From contig CAVYWO010000020.1 of NCBI GenBank assembly GCA_963772295.1, positions 682,001 through 746,000 on the forward strand: a DNA stretch of 64,000 nucleotides. The letters are read 5' to 3'. The DNA comes from AP-15 sp963772295 (GTDB lineage Bacteria > Pseudomonadota > Alphaproteobacteria > ATCC43930 > CGMCC-115725). Positions 18,314 through 26,789 of the stretch are shown one piece after another. The notes under the pieces were generated by a model, which did not search any database, had not been told where the DNA came from, and worked only from the letters and a program-made list of their open reading frames with translations. The number at the start of each line of letters is the position of its first letter. Positions within the stretch are counted from its first letter, which is position 1. Made by a program: the position numbers and the translations under genes.

Positions 18314-18676
18314 ATGCCGCCGATGATGAAATGGGCACTGCCCTTGGCGCTGCTGCTCGCCTGCCGGCCGGCCGGGGCGCAGCTCATGGGCCCGTTGTGG
18401 GAAACCAACGTGACCTTGACGGGGGCCGATCTCGACATGATCCGCGGCACTCTCGCCGGCAGGATCCACGGCCGACCCGCCGGCACCTCGGCCGCCTGGA
18501 GCGATCCGGCGAGCGGCAATTCGGGCACGATCACCCTTTTAAAGATCTCCGAGCGCCAAGGGCAGCGCTGCGAGCAGATCGAATACCGCAACTACTCGCG
18601 CGACACGTGGCGGCCCGCGGACATCTTTGTCTTGACCAGCTGCCGGCAGCCGGACGGCAGCTGGAAGCTGGGCTGA
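18314..18676 (+). CDS. Small secreted protein, RT0821/Lpp0805 surface-protein-like
   Basis: A 120-residue protein with an N-terminal signal peptide (KWALPLALLLACRPAGAQ, cleavage probably after GAQ). The rest matches the C-terminal pattern of the 17-kDa/RT0821-Lpp0805 surface proteins: WSDPASGNSGTITLLK, then CEQIEYRNY and CRQPDGSWKLG. Such proteins are periplasmic or outer-membrane associated and of unknown role. The glycine-zipper segment found in larger members is absent. It is divergent from mutS with about 40 bases between starts. Confidence 0.75.
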   Translation: MPPMMKWALPLALLLACRPAGAQLMGPLWETNVTLTGADLDMIRGTLAGRIHGRPAGTSAAWSDPASGNSGTITLLKISERQGQRCEQIEYRNYSRDTWRPADIFVLTSCRQPDGSWKLG

Positions 18677-18715
18677 GCGGCGCCGCGCCGGCCTGCGGCA
18701 CCGTCCGCCGGCCGC

Positions 18716-19543
18716 TCACGCCGGGCGCTGCCAGCCGAGCCAGCCGCAGATCGCTTCGCCCATCACCAGCTCCCGGTCGCCGCCCTCGAGCCACGGCAGC
18801 TCTTCGGTGAACATCGTCACGCATTGCCGGTAGGAGCACGGCATGCGGGTGATGTCGGTGCCCCAGAACGAGCGCTGCGGCCCGAAGGCGTCAACGATCC
18901 GGCGGATGTATTGGTGGATGTTGCGGTACGGGTAGGGTGCCGTCGAATAGCTCGGCGCACCCGACAATTTGACCGCCACATTCGAGTATTTGGCGAGCGC
19001 CACCATTTCGGCCAAATCGGCAAAGGCGGCGGCGTCCTTGCCTGACCGGCCGCCGCCGCCGCGGCCCATATGGTCGATATGCAGCTTGAGGCCGGGATGG
19101 CGTTCGGCGATATGGCCGAACTCGGCCATATGGCCGCCGGCCAAGAGGCCGACCGGCAGCTGCTCGCGCTCGCAGGCGGCCCAGAACCAGTCGAGCGAGC
19201 CGTCCGACCACGAAGTCGCCTGATGCGGCTGGTTGAACGTGAACCGGAAGCCGAGCATGCCGGCTCGCCGGCGCCAGTTGCGCACGATCTCCTCGCGGTC
19301 CGCCGTCGCAAGGTCGAAATGCCCAAGGATGCAGAATTTGTCGCGGTGCGCCTCGACCGCGGCGACCGCCTGCCGATTGACCGCCTCGCCGAGCGCGCTC
19401 GGCGGGTGGATGACCGCCGCGTCGACCCCGGCCTCGGCCATCTCCTTCAGCGCGTCGTCGACATCGTAGGTCGGGATCTGGCGGTGCTGCGGCGACATCC
19501 GCGCGTTTTTCCAAAGGTGGATCTGTGAATTGACGATCGGCAC
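18716..19543 (-). CDS. Amidohydrolase family protein (Amidohydro_2, TIM-barrel)
   Basis: A 275-residue protein of the amidohydrolase-2 family, which includes 2-pyrone-4,6-dicarboxylate hydrolase and decarboxylases. The N-terminal metal motif is reduced to NSQIHLWKN (a single His instead of HxH). Other landmarks are LKLHIDHMGRGGGG on a central strand, AVKLSGAPSYS, and the end-of-barrel FWGTDITRMP with the conserved Asp. No signal peptide is present, so it is cytoplasmic. The gene is divergent from the MetE-like gene, with starts about 130 bases apart. Substrate unknown; a lactone or aromatic carboxylate is plausible given nearby catabolic genes. Confidence 0.85.
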   Translation of the reverse strand: MPIVNSQIHLWKNARMSPQHRQIPTYDVDDALKEMAEAGVDAAVIHPPSALGEAVNRQAVAAVEAHRDKFCILGHFDLATADREEIVRNWRRRAGMLGFRFTFNQPHQATSWSDGSLDWFWAACEREQLPVGLLAGGHMAEFGHIAERHPGLKLHIDHMGRGGGGRSGKDAAAFADLAEMVALAKYSNVAVKLSGAPSYSTAPYPYRNIHQYIRRIVDAFGPQRSFWGTDITRMPCSYRQCVTMFTEELPWLEGGDRELVMGEAICGWLGWQRPA

Positions 19544-19673
19544 GGCGCGCGTCCTCCTCGAAGCTGGTTCTGCGGATGGGTTCCCGGAATGAGCTTAGCA
19601 TCCACGCCCGAGGCGATGTCCCGGTCGTTGTGCGAGAATGTCGTGCCGCGATTTTACTGAGCGAGGTCCGATC

Positions 19674-20819
19674 ATGCTGCGCAGCACCGAGCGCTTTTTG
19701 ACGACGCATACCGGCAGCCTGCCGCGGCCGGCCGATCTCGTGCGCACGATGTTCGCCAAGGAAGAGGGCGTGCCGGTCGACCCGGTCGCCCTTGCGGGAC
19801 AGATCCGCTCGGCGGTGGCGGCGGTCGTGCAACGGCAGGTCGCCGCCGGCATCGACATCGTCAACGACGGCGAGATGAGCAAGCCGAGCTACGCCACCTA
19901 TATCAAGGACCGGCTGGACGGGTTCGGCGGTGAAAGCCGGCCGCTCGTCTATCAGGACCTCGTCGACTATCCCGAATTCGCCAAACGGGTGTTTGGCGAT
20001 CCCGGCCGCTCGCGGCGCCGGACCCCCGGCTGCAACGGGCCGATCGCGGTTCGCGACCCGGCCGCCGCCGAGACCGACGCGGTCAATCTCAAAGCCGCGC
20101 TGGCGACGGCGAACGCGCCCGAGGCGTTCCTCAGCGCCGCTTCGCCGGGGGTCGTTTCGCTGTTCTTTCACAACGGTCATTATCCGACCAACGAAGCCTA
20201 TCTCTATGCCATCGCCGAGGCGATGCGGCAGGAATACGAGACCGTCGCCAAGGCCGGCCTCGTCCTGCAGATCGACTGCCCGGACCTGGCCATGGGCCGG
20301 CACATCCAATACGCCCAACTCAGCCTCGGCGAATTCCGGAACAAGGCCCGGCTCCACATCGAGGCGCTCAATCACGCGCTCGCCAACATCCCGGCGGACC
20401 GGCTGCGCCTGCACCTCTGCTGGGGCAACTACGAGGGACCGCACCACTGCGACGTGCCGCTCGCCGAGATCATCGAGACGGTGTTTCTCGCCAAGCCCAG
20501 CGCTCTCTCGTTCGAAGCGGCCAACCCGCGGCACGGGCATGAATGGACGGTCTTCGAAGAGGTGAAATTGCCGGACGGCAAGGTGCTGATCCCGGGGGTC
20601 ATCGAATCGAAGACCAATTTCATCGAGCACCCCGAGCTGATCGCGCAGCGCCTCGGCCGCTATGCCCGGCTCGTCGGGCGCGAGAACGTCATCGCCGGCA
20701 GCGATTGCGGCTACGGCACCTGGGTCGGGCAGGCCGCGGTCGATCCGGAGGTGGTCTGGGCCAAGCTCGCGAGCCTCGCCGAAGGCGCCCGCCTCGCGTC
20801 GCGCGAATTCTGGCGCTAG
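19674..20819 (+). CDS. MetE C-terminal-like methyltransferase (cobalamin-independent methionine synthase family)
   Basis: A 381-residue protein equal to the catalytic barrel of MetE but lacking its N-terminal half. It starts TTHTGSLPRPADLV. The zinc-binding residues are visible as LHLCWGNYEGPHH (His and Cys), a Glu in LSFEAANPRHGHEW, and Cys in GSDCGYGTWVG. The ATG at 19674 follows GAGG with good spacing; a longer frame upstream has no similarity. Stand-alone proteins of this type (YxjG/YxjH-like) occur in catabolic clusters, and their acceptor may not be homocysteine. It precedes a hydrolase by 17 bases, so co-transcription is likely. Confidence 0.85.
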   Translation: MLRSTERFLTTHTGSLPRPADLVRTMFAKEEGVPVDPVALAGQIRSAVAAVVQRQVAAGIDIVNDGEMSKPSYATYIKDRLDGFGGESRPLVYQDLVDYPEFAKRVFGDPGRSRRRTPGCNGPIAVRDPAAAETDAVNLKAALATANAPEAFLSAASPGVVSLFFHNGHYPTNEAYLYAIAEAMRQEYETVAKAGLVLQIDCPDLAMGRHIQYAQLSLGEFRNKARLHIEALNHALANIPADRLRLHLCWGNYEGPHHCDVPLAEIIETVFLAKPSALSFEAANPRHGHEWTVFEEVKLPDGKVLIPGVIESKTNFIEHPELIAQRLGRYARLVGRENVIAGSDCGYGTWVGQAAVDPEVVWAKLASLAEGARLASREFWR

Positions 20820-20836
20820 CATTCGGGAGGAGATCC

Positions 20837-21691
20837 GTGGTGCAGCCTTTTCCCGCCGCCTTTCAAAGCCAGGAGATCGAAACCGACGGCGCCACGATCC
20901 ACGTCCGTGTCGGCGGTCGGGGGCCGGCCGTCGTCATGCTGCACGGCTTTGGCAACACCGGAGACATGTGGGCACCCCTGGCGACGGCTCTGGGGCACGG
21001 TCGTCTAGCAGTGGTTCCGGATTTGCGCGGGATGGGGCTCTCGTCTCATCCGGAGAAAGGTTATGACAAGAAGACCCAGGGCGGCGACGTCGCGCAGATC
21101 CTCGATCGTCTCGAGATCGGTAAAGCCGACCTCGTCACCCACGACATCGGCAACATGGTGGGCTACGCCTTCGCTGCGCAGTATCCGGATCGCGTCACCC
21201 GCTGGGCGGCCATGGACGCCCCGCTCCCCGGGATCGGCCCGTGGGACGAGATCATTCGCAGCCCCGCGTTGTGGCATTTCAACTTTCGCGGGCCGGACGT
21301 CGAACGTCTGGTCGAAGGCCGCGAGCGCATTTACCTCGACCGCTTTTGGAACGAATTGTCGGCCGATCCGAAATCGATCGACGAGGCGACGCGGCGGCAC
21401 TATGCCGAGCTTTATGCGCGGCCCGGCGCCATGCATTCCGCCTTCGAGCAGTTCGCCGCATTCACTCAAGACGCAATCGACAACAAGGCGTTCGCCGCCA
21501 GGGGCAAGTTGACGATGCCGGCACTGGCGGTCGGCGCCGCCAGATCATTCGGCACGGCTATGGCCGACGACCTTCGCTTTGTCGCCGCCGACGTGACCGG
21601 GGTGGTCGTCGCCAATTCCGGGCATTGGCTGATCGAAGAGCAGCCGGACGCTACGATTGCCGCGATCCGCGCCTTCCTCGACGAGAAGTAA
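20837..21691 (+). CDS. Alpha/beta hydrolase, epoxide hydrolase/haloacetate dehalogenase-like
   Basis: A 284-residue hydrolase. The oxyanion-hole motif is MLHGFGNTGDMW. The nucleophile elbow is VTHDIGNMVGY, with Asp as nucleophile as in epoxide hydrolases and dehalogenases rather than Ser. The base is the His in NSGHWLIEEQP. The start is GTG 20837, seven bases after GGAGGAGA, inside a frame that opens much earlier by chance. It sits between a MetE-like protein and a thiolase, suggesting one catabolic unit on the plus strand from 19.7 to 24 kb. Confidence 0.87.
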   Translation: MVQPFPAAFQSQEIETDGATIHVRVGGRGPAVVMLHGFGNTGDMWAPLATALGHGRLAVVPDLRGMGLSSHPEKGYDKKTQGGDVAQILDRLEIGKADLVTHDIGNMVGYAFAAQYPDRVTRWAAMDAPLPGIGPWDEIIRSPALWHFNFRGPDVERLVEGRERIYLDRFWNELSADPKSIDEATRRHYAELYARPGAMHSAFEQFAAFTQDAIDNKAFAARGKLTMPALAVGAARSFGTAMADDLRFVAADVTGVVVANSGHWLIEEQPDATIAAIRAFLDEK

Positions 21692-21795
21692 CCCTTCACC
21701 ACAGGCCGCGGCGAGCGGGTCGCGCGGTCGCTTCCATTCCCTCGGCCGTTTCCTTACCCATATCAGGGTGGACCGGGTTTCACGGAGGGCGGCAA

Positions 21796-22962
21796 ATGGG
21801 ATGCATCGTCGGCTGGGCGCACGGCAAATTCGGCCGGCACGAGGGCCGCGACATCGAATCGCTGATCGTCGAGGTGACGCAGGCGGCCCTGGCCGATGCC
21901 GGGGTCGGCGCCGCCGAGATCGACGCCGTCTATCTCGGCACGATGAACGGCGGCTTCGTGCGCCAGGAGTTTCCCGCCTCGCTCGTCTTTCAGGCCGATC
22001 CCGGCTTTCGCTTCAAGCCGGCGACGCGGGTCGAGGATGCCTGCGCCACCGGCTCGGCGGCGATCCATCAGGGGCTGAACGCGATCGCCGCCAACAAGGC
22101 GCGGCTCGTTCTCGTCGTCGGCGTCGAGAAGATGTCGGAAGTCTCGGGTACCGCGGTCGGCGACATTCTCCTGGGCGCCAGCTACCGCAAGGAGGAGGAC
22201 GCGACCCCCGGCGGCTTCGCCGGCATCTTCGGACGGATCGCCGAGAGCTATTTCCAGCGCTACGGCGACCAGTCCGACGCGCTCGCCCGGATCGCCGCCA
22301 AGAACCACAAGAACGGCGCCGTCAATCCGTTGGCGCAAATGCAGAAGGACCTCGGCTACGAATTCTGCCGCACGGTCTCGGACAAGAACCCGCTGGTCGC
22401 CGGCCCGTTGAAGCGCACCGATTGCTCGCTGGTCTCGGACGGGGCCGCGGCCGTCGTGCTCGCCGATACGGCGACGGCGCTGGCCATGAGGAAGGCCGTG
22501 GTGTTTCGCGCCGCCGCGCAGGTCAACGACTTCCTGCCGATGAGCCGGCGCGACGTGGTTGCATTCGAAGGGCCGGCACTCGCCTGGCGGCGGGCGCTCG
22601 CCGCCGCCCGTCTCGAGCTCGGCGATCTCGATCTCGTCGAGACGCACGACTGTTTCACGATCGCCGAGCTGATCGAATACGAGGCGATGGGGCTGACGCC
22701 GCCGGGCGAGGGCGCCCGCGCGATCCTCGAAGGCTGGACCGAGAAGGACGGCCGGCTCCCGGTCAACCCGTCGGGTGGGCTCAAGGCGAAGGGCCATCCG
22801 ATCGGCGCCACCGGGGTGTCGATGCATGTACTGGCGGCAATGCAGGTGACCGGGACCGCCGGCGCCATCCAGGTGCCGGGTGCGGGCCTCGCCGGCGTGA
22901 TGAACATGGGCGGCGCCGCAGTCGCCAATTTCGTGAGCATCCTCGAACCATTGCGAGCATAG
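21796..22962 (+). CDS. Thiolase family protein (acetyl-CoA acetyltransferase-like)
   Basis: A 388-residue thiolase. The nucleophilic Cys lies in EDACATGSAAIHQG, and the C-terminal catalytic region reads VNPSGGLKAKGHPIGATG. The second catalytic loop THDCFTIAELIEYE resembles the SCP2/SCP-x branch, which handles branched or bulky acyl-CoA. The ATG at 21796 starts MGCIVGWAHGKFGR, the typical opening strand. It ends five bases before the AcuI-like gene. Role: thiolytic cleavage or condensation of acyl-CoA in the cytoplasm. Confidence 0.9.
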   Translation: MGCIVGWAHGKFGRHEGRDIESLIVEVTQAALADAGVGAAEIDAVYLGTMNGGFVRQEFPASLVFQADPGFRFKPATRVEDACATGSAAIHQGLNAIAANKARLVLVVGVEKMSEVSGTAVGDILLGASYRKEEDATPGGFAGIFGRIAESYFQRYGDQSDALARIAAKNHKNGAVNPLAQMQKDLGYEFCRTVSDKNPLVAGPLKRTDCSLVSDGAAAVVLADTATALAMRKAVVFRAAAQVNDFLPMSRRDVVAFEGPALAWRRALAAARLELGDLDLVETHDCFTIAELIEYEAMGLTPPGEGARAILEGWTEKDGRLPVNPSGGLKAKGHPIGATGVSMHVLAAMQVTGTAGAIQVPGAGLAGVMNMGGAAVANFVSILEPLRA

Positions 22963-22967
22963 CGGCG

Positions 22968-23957
22968 ATGTTCCGCGCCTTGGTGCTGCGCGAGGCTGGC
23001 GGCAAAGTCGGGCCGCGCGTCGAACAGGTCGACGAGGCATCGCTGCCGCCGGGAGAGGTCACCGTCGGCATCGAGTGCTCGACGCTCAACTACAAGGACG
23101 GGATGATCCTCGAAGGCCGGGGCCTGCTCGTGCGCAGCTACCCGCACATCCCCGGCGTCGATTTCGCCGGCAGCGTCCTGCGCTCCGACGCGCCGGAATT
23201 TGCCGCGGGGGATCCGGTCGTTTTGACCGGCTGGCGGGTCGGCGAGACCCGCTGGGGCGGCTACGCCGAGAAGGCGCGGGTCCCGGCCGCCTTTCTCGTG
23301 CGGCGTCCCGCCGGGCTCGATGCCCGCCGGGCGATGGCGATCGGCACCGCCGGGCTGACGGCGATGCTGGCGGTCATCGCCCTCGAGCGGTACGGGCTCA
23401 AACGCGATGCGGGCGATGTGCTTGTCACCGGCGCCGCGGGCGGGGTCGGCGGGGTCGCGATCGCGATCCTCTCTAAGCTTGGCTACCGGGTCGTCGCCGC
23501 GACCGGCCGGCCCGAGCAGCGCGCCTATCTCGAGGGACTGGGTGCCGCCGAGCTGATCGACCGCACCGCCTTCGCCACGAAACCGGCGCGGCCGCTCGAC
23601 AGCGAGCGCTGGGCTGGAGCGGTCGACGTCGCCGGCGGGACTTCGTTGGCGACGATCCTGACCCAGCTCCGATACCGCGCCAGCGTCGCCGCGTGCGGCC
23701 TCGCCGGCGGCAGCGATCTTACGGCGACGGTGATCCCGTTTCTGCTGCGCGGGGTGAACCTCCTCGGCATCGATTCGGTGATGTGCCCGCGCGACGAGCG
23801 GATCGAGGCCTGGCGGCGGCTTGCCCGCGACCTGCCGGCCGACCGGCTCGACGCAATGACCGAGACCGTAAGCCTTTCGGCCTTGCCCGGGCTCGCGCCG
23901 CGGATCCTCGCCGGCGCCGTGCGCGGCCGGGTGGTGGTCGACCTGGCTGGTCCATGA
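22968..23957 (+). CDS. AcuI/YhdH-type quinone oxidoreductase (acryloyl-CoA reductase family)
   Basis: A 329-residue zinc-independent medium-chain dehydrogenase/reductase. Family marks include TLNYKDGMILEG, IPGVDFAGSV and the Rossmann motif VTGAAGGVGGVAIAIL, with NADPH-type spacing. The C-terminal LLRGVNLLGIDSVMCPRDER is characteristic of the YhdH/AcuI branch, which reduces acryloyl-CoA to propionyl-CoA. It follows the thiolase by five bases. Together they suggest degradation of branched, odd-chain or DMSP-like substrates, but no DMSP lyase is visible here. Confidence 0.9.
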   Translation: MFRALVLREAGGKVGPRVEQVDEASLPPGEVTVGIECSTLNYKDGMILEGRGLLVRSYPHIPGVDFAGSVLRSDAPEFAAGDPVVLTGWRVGETRWGGYAEKARVPAAFLVRRPAGLDARRAMAIGTAGLTAMLAVIALERYGLKRDAGDVLVTGAAGGVGGVAIAILSKLGYRVVAATGRPEQRAYLEGLGAAELIDRTAFATKPARPLDSERWAGAVDVAGGTSLATILTQLRYRASVAACGLAGGSDLTATVIPFLLRGVNLLGIDSVMCPRDERIEAWRRLARDLPADRLDAMTETVSLSALPGLAPRILAGAVRGRVVVDLAGP

Positions 23958-24017
23958 GAGAAGGAATTATCGAGGATCTTCAGCGTTAAGAGAATCATCG
24001 GCGCATACGGCAGAGGC

Positions 24018-24389
24018 ATGAGGCACCCATCGAACGGACGGCGCCCCATCAGCGCGGCACGGCGCGGGCAGATTGTCCAGCGCGTCATCGTCGAAGGGTG
24101 GACGATCGCCCGCGCCGCCGCCGCTTTTGACACGCCGCCGCGCCTCGTCGAAATCTGGGTTGCCGCGTACCGCCGGCACGGGATGGCGAGCCTGCGCCGC
24201 GTGCCGCGGCGAACCGTCATCGCCGAGCGTCTCGAACTTTGGCTGCTGCGTCCCTTTGCGGCGGTGCTGCGCCGGATGTCGAGCGGCTTGCGCCGGCTCT
24301 TCACATCGCAACGGCATGCCCCACCCGCGTCGATGCGCGCGTTCAGGGACGATCGCCGAGGCGGCGGCTCGTCCCGGTCCGGGGTGTAG
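24018..24389 (+). CDS. Helix-turn-helix protein resembling an IS481-type N-terminus
   Basis: A 123-residue protein. The pattern HPSNGRRPISAARRGQIVQR, then EGWTIARAAAAFDTPPRLVE and AYRRHGMASL, matches the leucine-zipper/HTH N-terminal domain of IS481-like transposases. The DDE domain is not present; after about residue 70 the protein is Arg-rich and unrecognised. It may be a domesticated stand-alone HTH protein or a transposase remnant. It lies 60 bases after the AcuI-like gene and before an amidase. Confidence 0.55.
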   Translation: MRHPSNGRRPISAARRGQIVQRVIVEGWTIARAAAAFDTPPRLVEIWVAAYRRHGMASLRRVPRRTVIAERLELWLLRPFAAVLRRMSSGLRRLFTSQRHAPPASMRAFRDDRRGGGSSRSGV

Positions 24390-24489
24390 CAGCCCCGACG
24401 CCATCGCCGGTGGCGAAATCGCCGGCCTGGCCGCATAATGCGTGCCGGCCGACCCTCTCTTTCGCGGGGCGGCCTTCGGGGGTGGGGGG

Positions 24490-25311
24490 ATGGCGGATTT
24501 CGTCTGCCCGCGGCGCGAGGCGCTGCGGCTGTTGGCGTGCTGCGCTGCCGCCCGCGGCGGGCTGCGGCCGGCGGAAATGCAATTGCCGGCTTGGCTCCTG
24601 CCGCAGCGCAAGCCCAATCCGCCGGCGCCCAATCGCATCATCGTCATCGACCCCGGCCATGGCGGGATCGATCCGGGGGCGATCGGAGCCGACGGCGTCT
24701 TTGAAAAGGACATCGTCTTTCCGACGGCAGTAGCACTGGCCCGGCTGCTGGCGGCGACGCATCGCTTTCGCGTGTTCCTGACCCGCCGAGAGGACGAGTT
24801 CGTGCCATTGCCGGAACGGGTCGCGCGCGCGCGGGCCCGGCACGCGGATCTGTTTTTGTCGATCCACGCCGATGCGCTGCCCGACAGCGCGCGGCGCGGA
24901 CTGTCGGTGTTCACCTTGTCGGCCGAGGCCTCGGACCGGGACGCCGCGGCATTGGCGCGGAGCGAGAACCGAGAAGTCGTCGATGGCGTCAACCTCAGGC
25001 GCCAGTCGCACGAGGTCGGCAGGGTCCTGTTGGACCTGGCGCGGCGCCAAACCGACAACCAGTCGCTCGCCCTCGGCCGCGCGGTCGTGAGCGCACTCGG
25101 GCGCGAGGTGACGCTGCTCGAACACCCGCAGCGTTCGGCCGGTTTCGTCGTGCTGACGGCGCCCGACATTCCGTCGGTGCTGATCGAGCTCGGCTGCCTA
25201 TCGAACCCGCTCGAGCGGCGCCTCCTGCAACAGGCGGCCTACCGCGAGCGGCTCGCCCGCGGTCTCGCGCAAGCTGTCGAGACATATTTTACTGGGCATC
25301 GGCCTGACTGA
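24490..25311 (+). CDS. N-acetylmuramoyl-L-alanine amidase (Amidase_3)
   Basis: A 273-residue cell-wall amidase. The zinc ligands are seen as His in IDPGHGGIDPGA, Glu in VFEKDIVFP and His in FLSIHADAL. The catalytic Glu is in SVLIELGCLSNPLE. An N-terminal hydrophobic stretch (ALRLLACCAAARGGL) suggests export to the periplasm. The AMIN domain found in long AmiC proteins is missing, as in short AmiA-type enzymes. The ATG at 24490 follows a G-rich ribosome binding site. It cleaves peptidoglycan stem peptides during septation. Confidence 0.92.
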   Translation: MADFVCPRREALRLLACCAAARGGLRPAEMQLPAWLLPQRKPNPPAPNRIIVIDPGHGGIDPGAIGADGVFEKDIVFPTAVALARLLAATHRFRVFLTRREDEFVPLPERVARARARHADLFLSIHADALPDSARRGLSVFTLSAEASDRDAAALARSENREVVDGVNLRRQSHEVGRVLLDLARRQTDNQSLALGRAVVSALGREVTLLEHPQRSAGFVVLTAPDIPSVLIELGCLSNPLERRLLQQAAYRERLARGLAQAVETYFTGHRPD

Positions 25312-25402
25312 CCGAGCTTCCGCTCCGCGCTCCTTGCGCGCCGTCGCGGCGACGGCCTAGTCTCGGCCGCGCATTTTCCCCCCTCGCCGCGAAGGAGCGA
25401 CC

Positions 25403-26185
25403 ATGAGATCGGCATCGACCGGGGCAGCAGCCTTCCCGCCGGATGAAGCGGCCTGGCAGGCCCGCGTCGATCTCGCGGCGGCGCACCGGATCGCCGACCT
25501 GCAAGGCCTCGGCGAAGGCATCTTCAACCACTTCACGATGGCCGTGCCGGGGTTCGACGATCGTTATTTGCAACTCCCGTTCGGCCTGCACTGGTCGGAA
25601 GCCCGCGCCAGCGCTCTGCTCGAAGTGGGCTATGACGGCCAGCGGCTGCGCGGTACGGGCGAGATCGAGCGGTCGGGATTTTGCATCCACGCGCCGATCC
25701 ACCGGCTGATCCCGAGTGCCCCCTGCGTCCTCCATACCCACATGCCGTTCGCCAGCGCGTTGACCCGGCTCGAGGAACCGCGTCTCGAAGCGATCGGCCA
25801 GACCGAGATCGGCTTTCTCGATTGCGTCGCCTACGACGAAAATTATACCGGCCTCGCCTTCGACCCGGCCGAGGGGGAAAGACTGGCCGCGCTGCTCGGG
25901 CCGCAGAACAAGGTCCTATTCATGGCCAATCACGGCGTGCTCGTGGTCGGCGAGAGCGTGGCCGAGGCTTACGACCGGCTCTATTATCTCGAGCGGGCCT
26001 GCCAGGCGCAGCTCTATGCGCTGTGGACCGGGCGCCCGCTGAAGCGGCTGCCGAGCGGCATCGTCGCACATACGCTGCGGCAATACGCTCAATCGCCGCG
26101 CTACGCTGGCAAAACCGCCGCTGAACTTCACTTCGCGGCGCTGAAAAGGCTCCTCGACCGCCGCAACTCCGGTTATTCCGACTGA
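25403..26185 (+). CDS. Class II aldolase/adducin family protein
   Basis: A 260-residue protein of the FucA/AraD-like fold. The metal-binding motif is VLHTHMPFASAL (HxH) and the third His is in MANHGVLVVGES. Decarboxylase-type relatives in this size range act on hydroxy acids. The ATG at 25403 lies just after GAAGGAG. The VOC-family gene follows 13 bases downstream, so the two are probably co-expressed in a small catabolic unit. Substrate unknown. Confidence 0.88.
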   Translation: MRSASTGAAAFPPDEAAWQARVDLAAAHRIADLQGLGEGIFNHFTMAVPGFDDRYLQLPFGLHWSEARASALLEVGYDGQRLRGTGEIERSGFCIHAPIHRLIPSAPCVLHTHMPFASALTRLEEPRLEAIGQTEIGFLDCVAYDENYTGLAFDPAEGERLAALLGPQNKVLFMANHGVLVVGESVAEAYDRLYYLERACQAQLYALWTGRPLKRLPSGIVAHTLRQYAQSPRYAGKTAAELHFAALKRLLDRRNSGYSD

Positions 26186-26198
26186 AGGAGGAATCACC

Positions 26199-26555
26199 AT
26201 GGCCTATGCCGTTCAGCATGTGCACATCAAGACCCGCGACCCGAACGCGACGGCACAGTTCTACATCGACAATTTCGCTGCGACCCTGAAGGCGGAAATC
26301 CCCGGGCGGGGCGTCCGCCTCGATCTGCACGGTCTGCAGCTCAACGTCACGACGCTGATCCCGAGCCAGAGCCGCGAGCAGCATTACGGGATCGAGCACA
26401 TCGCGGTCGAAACCGACGATTATGCCGGGACCTTGGCCAAGCTGAAGGCGAACGGCGTGCGCATCCTCGAGGAGCTGGCACCGAGCGACGGCCGCCACGT
26501 CTGCTTTCTCGAAACCCCCGACGGCGCCCAGCTCGAGCTGATCGAAAAGGTCTAG
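26199..26555 (+). CDS. VOC (glyoxalase/bleomycin resistance) family protein
   Basis: A 118-residue single-module vicinal oxygen chelate protein. The pattern VQHVHIKTRDPNATAQFYID opens the first beta-alpha-beta unit. IEHIAVETDD and the closing FLETPDGAQLELIEKV supply the second and the metal ligands (His, His, Glu). It has a clear GGAGGAA ribosome binding site. VOC proteins of this size dimerise and act as isomerases, epimerases or dioxygenases. Its placement behind a class II aldolase suggests a shared metabolite. Confidence 0.88.
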   Translation: MAYAVQHVHIKTRDPNATAQFYIDNFAATLKAEIPGRGVRLDLHGLQLNVTTLIPSQSREQHYGIEHIAVETDDYAGTLAKLKANGVRILEELAPSDGRHVCFLETPDGAQLELIEKV

Positions 26556-26595
26556 CATCGTGCCCGACACCCCCACCCGCTCGCTGACGCTCGCG

Positions 26596-26668
26596 GCCTC
26601 CCCCTTGAAGGGGGAGGCAAGGTGTTTTGGCCGACGAGTGATCAACCTCCCCCTCGATGGGGGAGGTT
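26596..26668. repeat. Two G/C-tract hairpins of a dispersed intergenic repeat
   Basis: Two near-perfect palindromes, GCCTCCCCCTTGAAGGGGGAGGC-like at 26596-26618 and AACCTCCCCCTCGATGGGGGAGGTT-like at 26644-26668, share the same stem (CCTCCCC...GGGGAGG) with different loops. Such paired stems are common alphaproteobacterial intergenic repeats. The first could also end the aldolase/VOC transcript, although no T-run follows. The rest of 26556-26789 is Arg-codon-like repeat sequence without a gene. Confidence 0.75.
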
Positions 26669-26789
26669 GGCGCCCACGGGTCCGCGCGAAGCGCGGCCCG
26701 AGGACAGGCTCCGCGCCGGGAGGGGGTGAAGCGGGTCAGGAAGCGGCGGGATTTTTGGAACCACACACTGAGCCGGCACAACTCGGCGG

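Noticed and set aside
18275..18469. Upstream extension of MutS to 18469
   Set aside because: The extra residues lack MutS similarity and overlap the divergent secreted protein gene.
26556..26789. Arg-rich small proteins around the hairpin repeats
   Set aside because: The frames come from the repeat itself, differ in phase and have no start signals.
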